Of a stretch of DNA of 64,000 nt, positions 25,204 to 33,907 are shown in pieces (position 1 is the first letter of the stretch; the number at the start of each line of letters is the position of its first letter). Made by a program: the position numbers and the translations under genes. The DNA comes from JAFGXT01 sp963677165 (GTDB taxonomy: Bacteria > Verrucomicrobiota > Lentisphaeria > Victivallales > SZUA-371): positions 2,666,001-2,730,000 of the forward strand of contig CAXXSX010000002.1 of NCBI GenBank assembly GCA_963677165.2. The letters are read 5' to 3'. The notes under the pieces were generated by a model, which was given only the letters and a program-made list of their open reading frames with translations, had not been told where the DNA came from and searched no databases.

Positions 25204-26271
25204 ATGAATAATCCGAAGAAAAAAGTTACAATTGAAGATATAGCAAAGTTTACCGGAGTATCCAGAGGTACGGTATCCCGTGCGTTTAATCAGCGCAGTG
25301 ATATTAATAAAAAGACTCGCCGGATGGTGCTTGAAGCTGCTCAGAAATTGAATTATTTGCCGAATCCCAGTGCCCGTGGACTGGCCAAAGGGAAATCAGA
25401 ATGTATCGGAATTGTTGTTCCAAATTTGTTAAATCCTTTTCTTGCAGAAATGGTAACCAGAATGGAAACCTTGATTCGCGCGCAGGGGATGTCAGCGATT
25501 CTTGGAATTATTGATCATGACATAGAGCTTCAAGAAAGTGTATTGATGCGTATGGCTTCCGGGCAGGTGGACGGTCTGCTGATCACTCCGTGTGAGTGTC
25601 CCGGCAGTATTAAACAGCTTAACTGGATCAATAAGCGGATACCGGTTGTGGCGTTGAAGCATTTTGACGGGTTGGAGTGTGATTCGGTTATGTGTAATGA
25701 TGAGCTGGCGGTGAAGATGATGATTGAGCATCTTTACGGACTGGGGCATCGCCGGATTGCTTTTGTTTCTCCAGATAATCCTGAATGGTCGGTATCCATG
25801 CGTCGTAAAGCATATGAAAATACTATTGACGGGTTACCGTCCGGCTATATTAAACATATTACCTGTGATTATAATGATCAGCGTAGTGATGAAAGTCGTC
25901 TTGACCAGGTTGTTGAACAGATTGTTCACTGCAAAAAGAGTGAAGGCCTTACTGCTGTTTTGGCATACGACGATATTATTGCTATGCTGCTTATGAAAAA
26001 GCTGTTGAAGGCAGGCTATAATATACCGAAAGATTTGTCGATTGCCGGTATTGATAATATTGCCTTTAGTCAATTCGGTATGGTGTCTCTTACTTCTGTT
26101 GCGGGCGATACTGTGCGGTTGTGTGAGCTTGCAATCGAGACTTTAATTAATCGGTTGAAGAGCGGAGACAGTGATGACTTGCGTAATGTGATATTGAAGC
26201 CGAGGCTTTATCTTCGAGAATCGACGGTTGAATGTCCTAAGGTGTCGTGTTCAGGGGCTGTTGTTGTGTGA
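25204..26271 (+). CDS. LacI-family transcriptional regulator
   Basis: The 355-residue protein has the LacI helix-turn-helix at its N-terminus (VTIEDIAKFTGVSRGTVSRAF, recognition helix GTVSRAFN) and a hinge NPSARGLAKGK. A periplasmic-binding-protein-like sensor domain follows (ECIGIVVPNLLNPFLAEM, then GLGHRRIAFVSP and DLSIAGIDNIAFSQ). It lies amid five CGTGAGCGTTNACG sites with the central CG typical of LacI-family operators, so it is the best candidate to bind them. The inducer is probably a sugar released by these enzymes. No strong ribosome binding site is seen (GGA only). Confidence 0.92.
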   Translation: MNNPKKKVTIEDIAKFTGVSRGTVSRAFNQRSDINKKTRRMVLEAAQKLNYLPNPSARGLAKGKSECIGIVVPNLLNPFLAEMVTRMETLIRAQGMSAILGIIDHDIELQESVLMRMASGQVDGLLITPCECPGSIKQLNWINKRIPVVALKHFDGLECDSVMCNDELAVKMMIEHLYGLGHRRIAFVSPDNPEWSVSMRRKAYENTIDGLPSGYIKHITCDYNDQRSDESRLDQVVEQIVHCKKSEGLTAVLAYDDIIAMLLMKKLLKAGYNIPKDLSIAGIDNIAFSQFGMVSLTSVAGDTVRLCELAIETLINRLKSGDSDDLRNVILKPRLYLRESTVECPKVSCSGAVVV

Positions 26272-26298
26272 GTTTGCTAATTTTTTTTAAGCTGTGGA

Positions 26299-26312
26299 CG
26301 TGAGCGTTTACG
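26299..26312 (+). promoter_or_regulatory. LacI-type operator 5 (six-hairpin glycosidase)
   Basis: CGTGAGCGTTTACG lies 28 bases after the LacI gene stop. A weak promoter may follow (TTGGTA near 26320, 17 bases, TCTATA), which would place the operator upstream of the -35. A structured leader follows at 26375. Confidence 0.7.
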
Positions 26313-26374
26313 AATGCAGTTGGTAAAGAAAAGAGATAATTATCTATATTTTTTCTTTTGGGTTCAGGATTAAT

Positions 26375-26500
26375 ATGCTGAAACCGGATAATCGACTAAA
26401 AATCAGTCTGGGGATCACGCGGGTGAATTCCGGGGGGGAAGTCGAGACGGCTTGATGATAAACTGGCAATTGTTTGATTGCCGGTTTCAGCATTTTTTTT
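26375..26500 (+). ncRNA. Structured leader or small RNA ending in a U-tract
   Basis: The arms ATGCTGAAACCGG (26375-26387) and CCGGTTTCAGCAT (26481-26493) form a perfect 13-bp stem followed by eight T residues. They enclose 93 bases with inner stems: GGGATCAC/GTGAATTCC with a one-base bulge around GCGG (26411-26431), and TCGACT/AGTCGA (26392-26397 with 26440-26445). A competing hairpin CTGGCAAT/ATTGCCGG (26463-26484) shares CCGG with the long stem. The mutually exclusive folds and U-tract look like an attenuator or riboswitch-type leader for the glycosidase at 26524. No known class was recognised. Confidence 0.55.
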
Positions 26501-26523
26501 ATTTCTATTCGGAGATTTTATAA

Positions 26524-27915
26524 ATGTATTTTCCTGTTTTGACGACTGGAATTGATGTTATAGATCATGCTTTTCAGCTTGCGCTTGAATGTGTTTCTTT
26601 CAATATAAGACCATATAAAGGGGGAATGTTGCGTCGGGCTCAGCCGGTATTTATTGCCGGACTTGATTATGTTTCTCCATGGACTCGTGATGCGGCGTTC
26701 AATAACTGGTACGGCGGAGCTTTGCTGGCTCCGGATGTTGCGAAAAATACGCTGATGAGCGTCGTGGAGCAAAATGATTCGGATCAGTTGGTTGTTGGTG
26801 GAGAGTATTGGGATTCTATTATATGGGTGTGGGGAGCTTGGAATTACTATCTCTATACTGGCGATTCGGAGTTTTTATGCAAAGCTTTTACTATTCTGGA
26901 AAACACGTATTCCTTGCTCGAAGCGCAGGAATATGACAGTGCAGACGGATTATTCCGCGGAGGTGCGTGTTTTCAGGATGGTATTTCGGCTTATCCGGAT
27001 TTTTACGGTGATCCACAGGGGGGAGCCAGTGGGATTATGAACTGGCTTGAACGTGCGGGGGGGAATCGCATTGAAACCGGTTATGGATTGCCGATGAAGG
27101 CTCTAAGTACAAATTGTTTGTATTATCAGGCATGTGTAATTGGGTTTGAGATGGAAAAGGTTATTGGGGGGGGATCCCGCATTGACTGGAGAGGGAAGGC
27201 GGCCGCTCTGAAGTGGTCGATAAATAATGCCTTTTATGATGAGGCTTCAAAAAGCTATCGTTATCTGGTGGACAAAGTGCCGGATAAGCTTCGTCAGGAG
27301 GGATTAGGAAATGCGTTTGCGATTTTATTTGGCATTGCCAATGAGAAGCAGGCTGCTTGTGTTATACAAAATACGCATCGAACTGCGCATGGTATATCAG
27401 CGCTCTGGCCGCCCTATGAGCGTTATTGTAATAATGGGGAATATCCCCGGCATTCCGGTACGATCTGGCCTCAGGTTAATTCTGCCTGGGTCGAGGCTCT
27501 TGTCGGGGCAGAAAAACGTCGGGAAGCATTTTATGAATTGATGATGTTGGCGGAAAAAGTGGTTCGAGACAACGGATTTTATGAAATATATCATCCGGAT
27601 ACCGGACTTCCTTATGGCGGTATGCAGGAACATCCTGATAAAGGGGAAATTGCGTTATGGGATTCCTGTCGCGGTCAATTGTGGTGTGCGACCGGATTTG
27701 TAAACATGGTACTGAAGAGTCTTTTTGGAATGAAGTTTGGTTTGGAAGGTATAACTTTTTCTCCGTGGCTGCCGAAAAATATGAAAGATATCAATATTAG
27801 CGGTTTGGTGTATCATGGAAAAGAATTAAATGTAACGGTTCGGGGCATTCCTGAACTGTCGTGCTTTATTGCTGCTGCCGAAATTGCAGGCTGCAATGAT
27901 ATCATAATAAAATGA
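26524..27915 (+). CDS. Six-hairpin (alpha/alpha)6 glycosidase, family uncertain
   Basis: The 463-residue protein has repeated helical-pair segments with conserved acidic and aromatic loops: DYVSPWTRDAAFNNWYGG (about residues 49-66), YWDSIIWVWGAWNYYLYTGD, HSGTIWPQVNSAWVEAL and a final GITFSPWLP, then LVYHGKELNVTVRG. This pattern is shared by MGH1-like, GH63-type and related six-hairpin enzymes. There is no signal peptide, so it acts in the cytoplasm, probably on oligosaccharides taken up by the cell. GGAG precedes the ATG. A structured leader and LacI operator lie upstream. The precise linkage it cuts is unknown. Confidence 0.7.
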   Translation: MYFPVLTTGIDVIDHAFQLALECVSFNIRPYKGGMLRRAQPVFIAGLDYVSPWTRDAAFNNWYGGALLAPDVAKNTLMSVVEQNDSDQLVVGGEYWDSIIWVWGAWNYYLYTGDSEFLCKAFTILENTYSLLEAQEYDSADGLFRGGACFQDGISAYPDFYGDPQGGASGIMNWLERAGGNRIETGYGLPMKALSTNCLYYQACVIGFEMEKVIGGGSRIDWRGKAAALKWSINNAFYDEASKSYRYLVDKVPDKLRQEGLGNAFAILFGIANEKQAACVIQNTHRTAHGISALWPPYERYCNNGEYPRHSGTIWPQVNSAWVEALVGAEKRREAFYELMMLAEKVVRDNGFYEIYHPDTGLPYGGMQEHPDKGEIALWDSCRGQLWCATGFVNMVLKSLFGMKFGLEGITFSPWLPKNMKDINISGLVYHGKELNVTVRGIPELSCFIAAAEIAGCNDIIIK

Positions 27916-27929
27916 CAGGAAAGTAGTAA

Positions 27930-28601
27930 ATGAGAATATATGTAGTACGCCATGCTCAACCCAACTTTGATGGTATTGGGAATGTCGATATAACACGTTT
28001 TTCGCCCAAGGATCCCGAATTGACTCCCAAGGGAATTGATCAGGCAAAATGTTTGGCTGAGGCGTTATATGCAAAAGGCTTTAATGGTCCTATTCTGAGT
28101 TCGCCATACCGTCGAGCGTTGGAGACGGCACACTATACGGCGGAGCGCTGTGGTGTTGGATTTGAGGTTGAACCGGAGTTTCAGGAGATCGCTATGGTGA
28201 AAGGTCTGCCGGATTTTGATGGAATGACTGCTGAAGCTATTGAACAGGAATTTGATGAGGCGTCATGTCCTGATGGATTTGTTTATCCATGGTTCAAGCG
28301 GGGAGTGGAAACTATGGAGGATGTGAAAGCTCGAATTTCCTCTTTGCTGAACCGTATTTTGAACTTGTATTCTTATCATAAAGAGTTGCTGCTGGTTGGG
28401 CACTGGGCAACGGTACATGCCTGCAAAGAAGTTCTTCTGAAAAACATTCTGACTGAAGATTTTGTAGAGCCGCCGTGCTGGAATTGTTCGTTGTCGATGT
28501 ATGAATTTGATACGGAAAAACAGTTATCCCAATTTGAATTATTCGACAGTAGTCATATGCCGGATGCAATGATTACGTCAAATAACTACCTGAAGCTTTA
28601 G
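27930..28601 (+). CDS. Histidine phosphatase family protein
   Basis: The 223-residue protein opens with the catalytic RHA motif (YVVRHAQPN, histidine at residue 8) and has the supporting SSPYRRALETA segment and the second histidine in LVGHWATVHA. This is the phosphoglycerate mutase-like superfamily, whose members remove phosphate from sugars or other small molecules. It is 14 bases downstream of the six-hairpin glycosidase with AGGAAAG before its ATG, so it is probably co-transcribed. A sugar phosphatase role is inference from position. Confidence 0.88.
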   Translation: MRIYVVRHAQPNFDGIGNVDITRFSPKDPELTPKGIDQAKCLAEALYAKGFNGPILSSPYRRALETAHYTAERCGVGFEVEPEFQEIAMVKGLPDFDGMTAEAIEQEFDEASCPDGFVYPWFKRGVETMEDVKARISSLLNRILNLYSYHKELLLVGHWATVHACKEVLLKNILTEDFVEPPCWNCSLSMYEFDTEKQLSQFELFDSSHMPDAMITSNNYLKL

Positions 28602-28655
28602 GCCGTATTACGGATGGCATTTGAATCGCTCCGTGCTATGGAAGCAGATGCGGAG
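28602..28655. repeat. Dispersed repeat, copy C
   Basis: This copy starts CCGTATTACGGATGGCATTT and holds CGCTCC and GGAAGC in the order seen in copies A and B. It lies between convergent genes, directly after the phosphatase stop. It is shorter and more diverged than the other two. Confidence 0.5.
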
Positions 28656-28688
28656 CATCTCTCGCAGGGTTAAGGGACTTGTCCCTTA

Positions 28689-29633
28689 TTAGGAACTGAA
28701 TAATTTTCTTTTAGCCGCATTAATTTCTTCACGTATGGGATTGTTCTCCTTTATGTTGAAATGTCCGGCTGGAAAAATAAACGTTTGGCGATGCTTTTCC
28801 GGAATTGAGTTGTTTACGGCAAATTGCCCGGGGGGAATTACCGCCGGGTCGAACAGGGCTGGTGAGCAGATCGTGGGAATACTAATATGTTCCGCTGCGG
28901 TAGCTGCATCAAAGTATTTCAGTACGTTAATGACTTCCGGATGAGTAAGAGAATGATTTCTGACTGCCTCGCTGCTGCCAATGGACTTATATTTTAATCT
29001 GATTGGATGGTTGCCGAATGTCGGTACATCAAGGTATGCCGACTTAAAACGTTTATCCCAGGGGATTGACAAAGCTCCGATTCCGCCGCCGAAGCTGGCA
29101 CCGGTGTAGTTCAGGTTCGTTTCGGTATCGGGAAATAGTTCTATCAGAATAGAAGCGGCCCGCCAGATATCCCCGACGGAACCTCTGATTACATAAGATT
29201 CTTTTGACTCGATTCCATGCAGAACATGTGCGTGTCCCTCCCAGGGGATATCCGGAGAATTTGATAGATTGAAGCCGCGGCTGCAGGGCGCTATAACGGT
29301 AAAGTCGTCATATAGCGAAGGATGAGGAATGCCTCCGTAGCCGTGTCCTTCAACAATTCCACCTTTTGAGCGTTTGGGTCTGGTGAGCCAGGCTCCGACA
29401 GCGATTCCATCGAGTGAAGTGTATCTCACCTCGTAAGCTTCGACATCAGGCTTGGGGCTCCATATTTGTCTGAGCCTGACTTGTGATGTCATGTCACAGG
29501 TTTTGTCATAGAGACTTTCCCAGAATGACTCAAAATCAGCGGGTTTGTTATTTGGTGCCTTTACGGCTAGAAGTTGTTCTTTGTTGTAGCCGCAGGTTGG
29601 ATCAAAGTCGTAATCATGCTCAATCATCATCAT
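28689..29633 (-). CDS. CE7-like acetyl (xylan) esterase, AXE1 family
   Basis: The 314-residue protein is an alpha/beta hydrolase of the AXE1 type. It shows DFESFWESLYD near the N-terminus, GHGYGG in the oxyanion region, CSRGF in place of the usual RGQ, the nucleophile elbow GASFGG, the acid loop ALFDPAVIPPGQ and the catalytic histidine in AGHFN. Family members remove acetyl groups from sugars and short oligosaccharides in the cytoplasm; no signal peptide is present here. GAGGAAAA precedes a triple ATG. A TACAAACGTTTGTA operator lies 120 bases upstream, so it likely belongs to the second LacI regulon. Confidence 0.85.
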   Translation of the reverse strand: MMMIEHDYDFDPTCGYNKEQLLAVKAPNNKPADFESFWESLYDKTCDMTSQVRLRQIWSPKPDVEAYEVRYTSLDGIAVGAWLTRPKRSKGGIVEGHGYGGIPHPSLYDDFTVIAPCSRGFNLSNSPDIPWEGHAHVLHGIESKESYVIRGSVGDIWRAASILIELFPDTETNLNYTGASFGGGIGALSIPWDKRFKSAYLDVPTFGNHPIRLKYKSIGSSEAVRNHSLTHPEVINVLKYFDAATAAEHISIPTICSPALFDPAVIPPGQFAVNNSIPEKHRQTFIFPAGHFNIKENNPIREEINAAKRKLFSS

Positions 29634-29752
29634 TTTTCCTCAAAATTATGCTAACAATAAATTACCTGAAAGTGAGGGGATTTCAAGGAGATAATTTAAG
29701 GATTTGCGGTTTGCTTGGTTGAGTGAGAAAAATTTTAACTTTTCTGAATAAA

Positions 29753-29766
29753 TACAAACGTTTGTA
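29753..29766. promoter_or_regulatory. Second-type LacI operator, copy 1 (esterase side)
   Basis: TACAAACGTTTGTA is a perfect 14-base palindrome with central CG, as bound by LacI-family proteins. It lies 120 bases upstream of the leftward esterase. Confidence 0.75.
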
Positions 29767-29958
29767 ATTATGGTTCCTGTAAGCTTTGTGGGCGAAGTAT
29801 GTGTGAGGGTAATGTGATGCTTGTTGGGGATGAAAATAGTATTTTTGAGCTTGCTTTTAGTCTTTTTTGCTTGTGGGTACCTGTTGTTTTTAGTGATTTA
29901 TTATGTTTTTGTTTGGTTTTTGTAAGAAGGCTTGTAATCTCTTTTTTTACGTTTATTC

Positions 29959-29972
29959 TACAAACGTTTGCA
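29959..29972. promoter_or_regulatory. Second-type LacI operator, copy 2 (prepilin side)
   Basis: TACAAACGTTTGCA differs from copy 1 by one base. It lies about 310 bases upstream of the rightward prepilin gene. The 206-base distance to copy 1 could allow looping. Confidence 0.7.
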
Positions 29973-30284
29973 AGGAGAAAAAAGTCGTTCGTAAATCCAA
30001 AATAAAATAGGAAAAGTTAACTGGAAAACAGAAGTAAATATCAATTGTAATCTTTTTCACCATAAGTCAAAAATGACTTCATAAGATTGGAAATTAAGAT
30101 TTTATATACTGTTGTCGCAGTGAGGAGGATATTCTTTGAGAGAAATAAAAACTTAAATGAACATGAAAGTATAAAGGGATTGTTGTTTTATTGATTAAAA
30201 AAGAATTGAAAATTACTGTTGTTTAAAATTAACACAGCTTGGAAATAAGGAAAAACTAAAAATTCAAAATGAGTGAGGTAAAAA

Positions 30285-31031
30285 ATGTTTAAAAAGAAAA
30301 ATTTCACATTGATAGAACTCCTTGTTGTTATAGCTATAATAGCAATTTTGGCAGGTATGCTGCTTCCTGCTTTGGCAAGTGCCAGGGAAAAAGCAAAAAG
30401 AATCACTTGTATCACTAATTTAAAACAGCTTGGGACAGCTTACCACGTTTATTCAGATGATTATGATGGCTGGTTTCCAACAATGGGATATGATCAGGGA
30501 GCAAGAGTTCGATATAAAAGAGGTGATATTAACTTTGACAGTAGAGAAGCCTTGGAGCCTTATGTAAAAAACTTCAGTATCTGGAAATGTCCTGTATTCG
30601 GATATATTCCCAATGTTAATGATGAAGCCAATACATATAAATATCTCTATGGAACTTATACTTCTCCCATTGGAGTAACTACTGCTAACAGGAATAGTAA
30701 TTCCGGTGATATTAGAGATCACTTTCCATTGAAAGCTGCACATAACGTAGAATTTGACGTTTTGGTTATGGATCCGGTTATCTGGTACAGCGATAATCAT
30801 TTCCTAACGAATCATGCTTATAATGGCGCCTTGGAATATTATCATCAGGAAACAAATCCCTCAGCCCGTTGGTATAAAACCTATGATACCCCAAAGGGCT
30901 TTAATTATGTGGCACAGGATGGTCATGCGGAATGGTATACCTGGCCAAGAGGATGGAGTGATTATTCAAATGATTCTGTTACTGTGTTTTATGATGCGAG
31001 CAATAGGAGGAATTATATCCCTAAAAAATGA
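30285..31031 (+). CDS. Prepilin-like protein
   Basis: The 248-residue protein has a lysine-rich leader (MFKKKN) and the motif FTLIELLVVIAIIAIL, then AGMLLPALASAREKAKRITC. The globular part contains YHVYSDDYDGWFPT and ends with AQDGHAEWYTWPRG, the DGH element common to this group. It is processed by prepilin peptidase and acts in a pseudopilus or as an anchored surface protein. GAGGT precedes the ATG. It stands in front of the ABC importer locus and behind a LacI-type operator, separated from the importer gene by a hairpin at 31055-31085. Confidence 0.87.
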   Translation: MFKKKNFTLIELLVVIAIIAILAGMLLPALASAREKAKRITCITNLKQLGTAYHVYSDDYDGWFPTMGYDQGARVRYKRGDINFDSREALEPYVKNFSIWKCPVFGYIPNVNDEANTYKYLYGTYTSPIGVTTANRNSNSGDIRDHFPLKAAHNVEFDVLVMDPVIWYSDNHFLTNHAYNGALEYYHQETNPSARWYKTYDTPKGFNYVAQDGHAEWYTWPRGWSDYSNDSVTVFYDASNRRNYIPKK

Positions 31032-31054
31032 TTGTTTTGGATGACGTTGAAATA

Positions 31055-31085
31055 GTCTGAAGCAGGTGGATTACCTGTTTCAGAC
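31055..31085 (+). terminator. Hairpin between the prepilin and ABC importer genes
   Basis: The arms GTCTGAAGCAGGT and ACCTGTTTCAGAC form a 13-bp stem (one G-T pair) with a 5-base loop. No T-run follows, so it may be a partial terminator or an RNA-stabilising end that lets more pilin than importer mRNA accumulate. Confidence 0.55.
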
Positions 31086-31168
31086 CGCGACAAAGTTGTT
31101 TGGCTGAGTCATTGGTGATACAGCTTTTCTGATAAATTCCCATCGTTTTTTATAGATGTTTATTATAT

Positions 31169-33895
31169 ATGCTTGGTTTTAAAAATAAAATTGAAAAATC
31201 CTTTACCCTTACAACGATTTGTATTGTGGTGTTGGCGCTGATCGCTGCTTTTCTGCTGTATCCGAGGTCTTCGGAATCAGAAAAAGGCAAAAAGACGATT
31301 GTTATCTGGGTGCCGCGTTCGAAGACTGACAGCATTAAGAAAAGTGTTGAGGAATTCGAACGCAGGAATCCGGAATATCAGGTTCAGGTCGGTTCGGCAA
31401 CGGTACGAGATGCCGTGGGGGATCCCACGCGGTTCCTGCTCGGCGTTGCGGGCAATGTTCCGCCGGACCTGATATATTTTGATCGTTTCGCGATTGTTGA
31501 ATGGGCGAGTAGAGGCGCGTTTTTTCCTTTGAATGAATATTTAAAGCGGGACAAGGCTCTCCCGGATGCGATAAGTCAAGCAAATTATGTTGCGCCTGCC
31601 TGGAATGAGGCCACCTATAAAGGAAAACAATATGCGGTTCCCAACAGTGTGGATAACCGTGCGTTATTCTACAACAAAAATTTATTGATTCGAGCCGGAT
31701 TTGTTTATGAGAAAAATGATCCTGAAGTGCGTAGTGGTCATGTCAAGGCAGGAGACGCGAAGCCGCCGAAATCCTGGAATGAACTGTGTCGTAAACGAAT
31801 TGATTCCAAGGCCAAAGTAATGTCGAACGGAAAAGTTGTTTTCGGCGCTGGAGTAAACCTTGTTCATTCGGGTGTTGCGAAAAACGATGTAATTACGATT
31901 CTTTCCGGGGATGGCTTGAATGATATTTTCAGAGCAAGGGTTCAGTCGGTTGTTGATTCGACAACACTCCTGGTAGACTTTGAGAAAGAACTCGCACCGG
32001 GAACCCAGCGCGTTGCTTCTGAGTTTACCGGAAATGTCCGGGTGAAAATATTCGACCGGAATTCGTATATCGTCAAGCTGACCCGGTTTGATTCTTATAC
32101 CGGAAGTTTGAAAACGGCGGGATTCATTCCGTTTTTCGGGAACAGTTGGTTGTACATGTACGGCTGGTTGAATGGTGGCAAATTTATGAGTTCGGATGGA
32201 CGGAAATGCACTCTGGATGATCCCCGGATTGTTGAGGCTCTCCAGTATATTATTGATATGTACGACTGTCTGGGAGGCGTGGAGGAGGCGAGAATTTTTC
32301 AGTCTTCCGGAATGGGATCTTCCATGCTGGACCTTTTCTTAAATAATAAGATCGCGATGAAGATAGAAATATCATGGTTTATGCAGACTATTTCATCATA
32401 TAAGCCGAATATGAGTTTTGGGGTTGTTCCGGCGCCGCTTCCTGATTCACGTATTAAAGCTGGAGGACAGCCGGTCAGTTGGATGGGAGGCTGGTCCTAT
32501 GCGATTCCTTCGACCGCAAAAAATAAAGATGATGCCTGGAAGTTAATGAAATGGCTTTGTTCTCTGGAAGCCAATAAAATCAGGGCTGAGTTTGAATCTA
32601 CTGTCAGTAAATCAAAAGGGCAGGTTTATTTCCCCCGCTTGAGCCCGGAAAAGAGATTTAATAAGTATTTATATAAGAAATATATAAAATCATCTCCGGC
32701 AATTTCGAAAAATCTAAAAAATGCCTATTCGACCATGATTTATTTGCTGGACTATTGTAAGTATCGCCCGGTTACTCCGGTTGGACAGAAGTTATGGAAT
32801 GAGCACAAAAGGGCCGCAAGTCTTGCAATAGGTCATTCCATGACGGCAAAAGAAGCATTGGACAACGGTTGCAGGCAGGTTCAGATTTCTCTTAACCGTA
32901 TTTTAAATCCCCCTGACGGCCCGACAGTTCCATGGTTGAAATTGATCGTCTTATATTGTTTGGCTATTCTAGCCTGGATCGTTTTTATGATACTAAGAAA
33001 CCGGCGTAAAAAACAGGCGAATGGTTATCGCCGAAATAAGTGGTACGAAGGATATATCTGTGTTTCTCCATGGTTGCTGGGCTTTTTCACTTTTGGTGCC
33101 GGTTCGATTGTATTTTCTATTGTGATAAGCTTTACCAGTTATGATGTTCTTTCTCCGGCAAAGTTCATTGGCTTGGACAATTACCGTAACCTCGTTGCCG
33201 ATCCAATTTTCTGGTTAAGTATCCGGAATACCTGTTTTATGATCATTTCCGTTCCACTGAGTATTATTGCCGGGATCGCTCTTGCTTTATTGCTGAATCA
33301 TTCTCTCAGGGGGATGCAGTTATACCGGACGCTGTTTTATCTTCCGGCAATCGTTCCGATGGTGGCGGCGCTGTTGTTATGGATGAAAGTATTTGATCCC
33401 AGGATCGGATTTATCAATCAGCTGCTTATAACTATGGGAGTTGATGATCCGCCCGCCTGGCTCAGTTCTCCGGTATGGGCCAAACCGTCGATTATTATTA
33501 TGAGCCTGTGGGGTGTTGGCGGGAGTATGGTCATATGGCTGGCTGGATTAAAAAATATTCCCGAAACATTGTATGAAGCGGCCGCGATTGACGGTGCCGG
33601 ACCGATCAGGCGTTTTACGCATATCACGTTGCCGATGCTGACGCCATATATCTTTTTTAATCTGGTAATGGGGATGATCGGAATATTCCAGATATTTGAG
33701 CAGGCGTATATCATGACGAATGGTGGTCCTGAAGATGCCACGTTGTTTTACGCGTACAAGCTTTTTAATGAGGCGTTCAGGTATTTGAATTTTGGGACCG
33801 CCAGCGCAATGGCGTGGTTATTATTTTTTGTGGTGCTTGTTATTACGCTGTTCAACTTCTGGTTGGGCAAGAAATGGGTTCATTACGGCGACTAA
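31169..33895 (+). CDS. ABC sugar importer: solute-binding protein fused to a MalF-type permease
   Basis: This 908-residue protein joins two parts. Residues 15-35 form a membrane anchor. Residues 40-570 are a family 1 solute-binding protein (TIVIWVPRSKTDSIKKSVEEF, then GKQYAVPNSVDNRALFYNK and WSYAIPSTAKNKDDAWKLMK). A beta-rich insertion of about 80 residues (225-305) interrupts it. A membrane segment at 589-609 leads into a permease (630-908) with the EAA loop EAAAIDGAGPIRRF near 803. Usually these are separate genes. No strong ribosome binding site precedes the ATG. The cognate ATPase is not in this window and may be a shared MsmK-like protein. The sugar is unknown. Confidence 0.88.
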   Translation: MLGFKNKIEKSFTLTTICIVVLALIAAFLLYPRSSESEKGKKTIVIWVPRSKTDSIKKSVEEFERRNPEYQVQVGSATVRDAVGDPTRFLLGVAGNVPPDLIYFDRFAIVEWASRGAFFPLNEYLKRDKALPDAISQANYVAPAWNEATYKGKQYAVPNSVDNRALFYNKNLLIRAGFVYEKNDPEVRSGHVKAGDAKPPKSWNELCRKRIDSKAKVMSNGKVVFGAGVNLVHSGVAKNDVITILSGDGLNDIFRARVQSVVDSTTLLVDFEKELAPGTQRVASEFTGNVRVKIFDRNSYIVKLTRFDSYTGSLKTAGFIPFFGNSWLYMYGWLNGGKFMSSDGRKCTLDDPRIVEALQYIIDMYDCLGGVEEARIFQSSGMGSSMLDLFLNNKIAMKIEISWFMQTISSYKPNMSFGVVPAPLPDSRIKAGGQPVSWMGGWSYAIPSTAKNKDDAWKLMKWLCSLEANKIRAEFESTVSKSKGQVYFPRLSPEKRFNKYLYKKYIKSSPAISKNLKNAYSTMIYLLDYCKYRPVTPVGQKLWNEHKRAASLAIGHSMTAKEALDNGCRQVQISLNRILNPPDGPTVPWLKLIVLYCLAILAWIVFMILRNRRKKQANGYRRNKWYEGYICVSPWLLGFFTFGAGSIVFSIVISFTSYDVLSPAKFIGLDNYRNLVADPIFWLSIRNTCFMIISVPLSIIAGIALALLLNHSLRGMQLYRTLFYLPAIVPMVAALLLWMKVFDPRIGFINQLLITMGVDDPPAWLSSPVWAKPSIIIMSLWGVGGSMVIWLAGLKNIPETLYEAAAIDGAGPIRRFTHITLPMLTPYIFFNLVMGMIGIFQIFEQAYIMTNGGPEDATLFYAYKLFNEAFRYLNFGTASAMAWLLFFVVLVITLFNFWLGKKWVHYGD

Positions 33896-33907
33896 AGAAG
33901 GAACAGA

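Larger units (their letters stand above)
29634..30284. other. Long divergent intergenic region with two LacI-type operators
   Basis: The 650-base region separates the esterase and a prepilin gene. It holds operators at 29753-29766 and 29959-29972 and a separate inverted repeat AAGTCA-aaaa-TGACTT at 30064-30079. A 68-codon T-rich hydrophobic frame (29799-30005) overlaps one operator and is not accepted as a gene. Confidence 0.6.

Noticed and set aside
26375..26500. Match of the structured leader to cobalamin, TPP, SAM or glycine riboswitches or to common self-cleaving ribozymes
   Set aside because: The conserved boxes of these classes, as I know them, are not present; only the fold is reported.
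29799..30005. 68-codon hydrophobic frame between the esterase and a prepilin gene
   Set aside because: It is T-rich, has no family resemblance, and overlaps a LacI-type operator at 29959-29972. Its hydrophobic nature follows from the T content.
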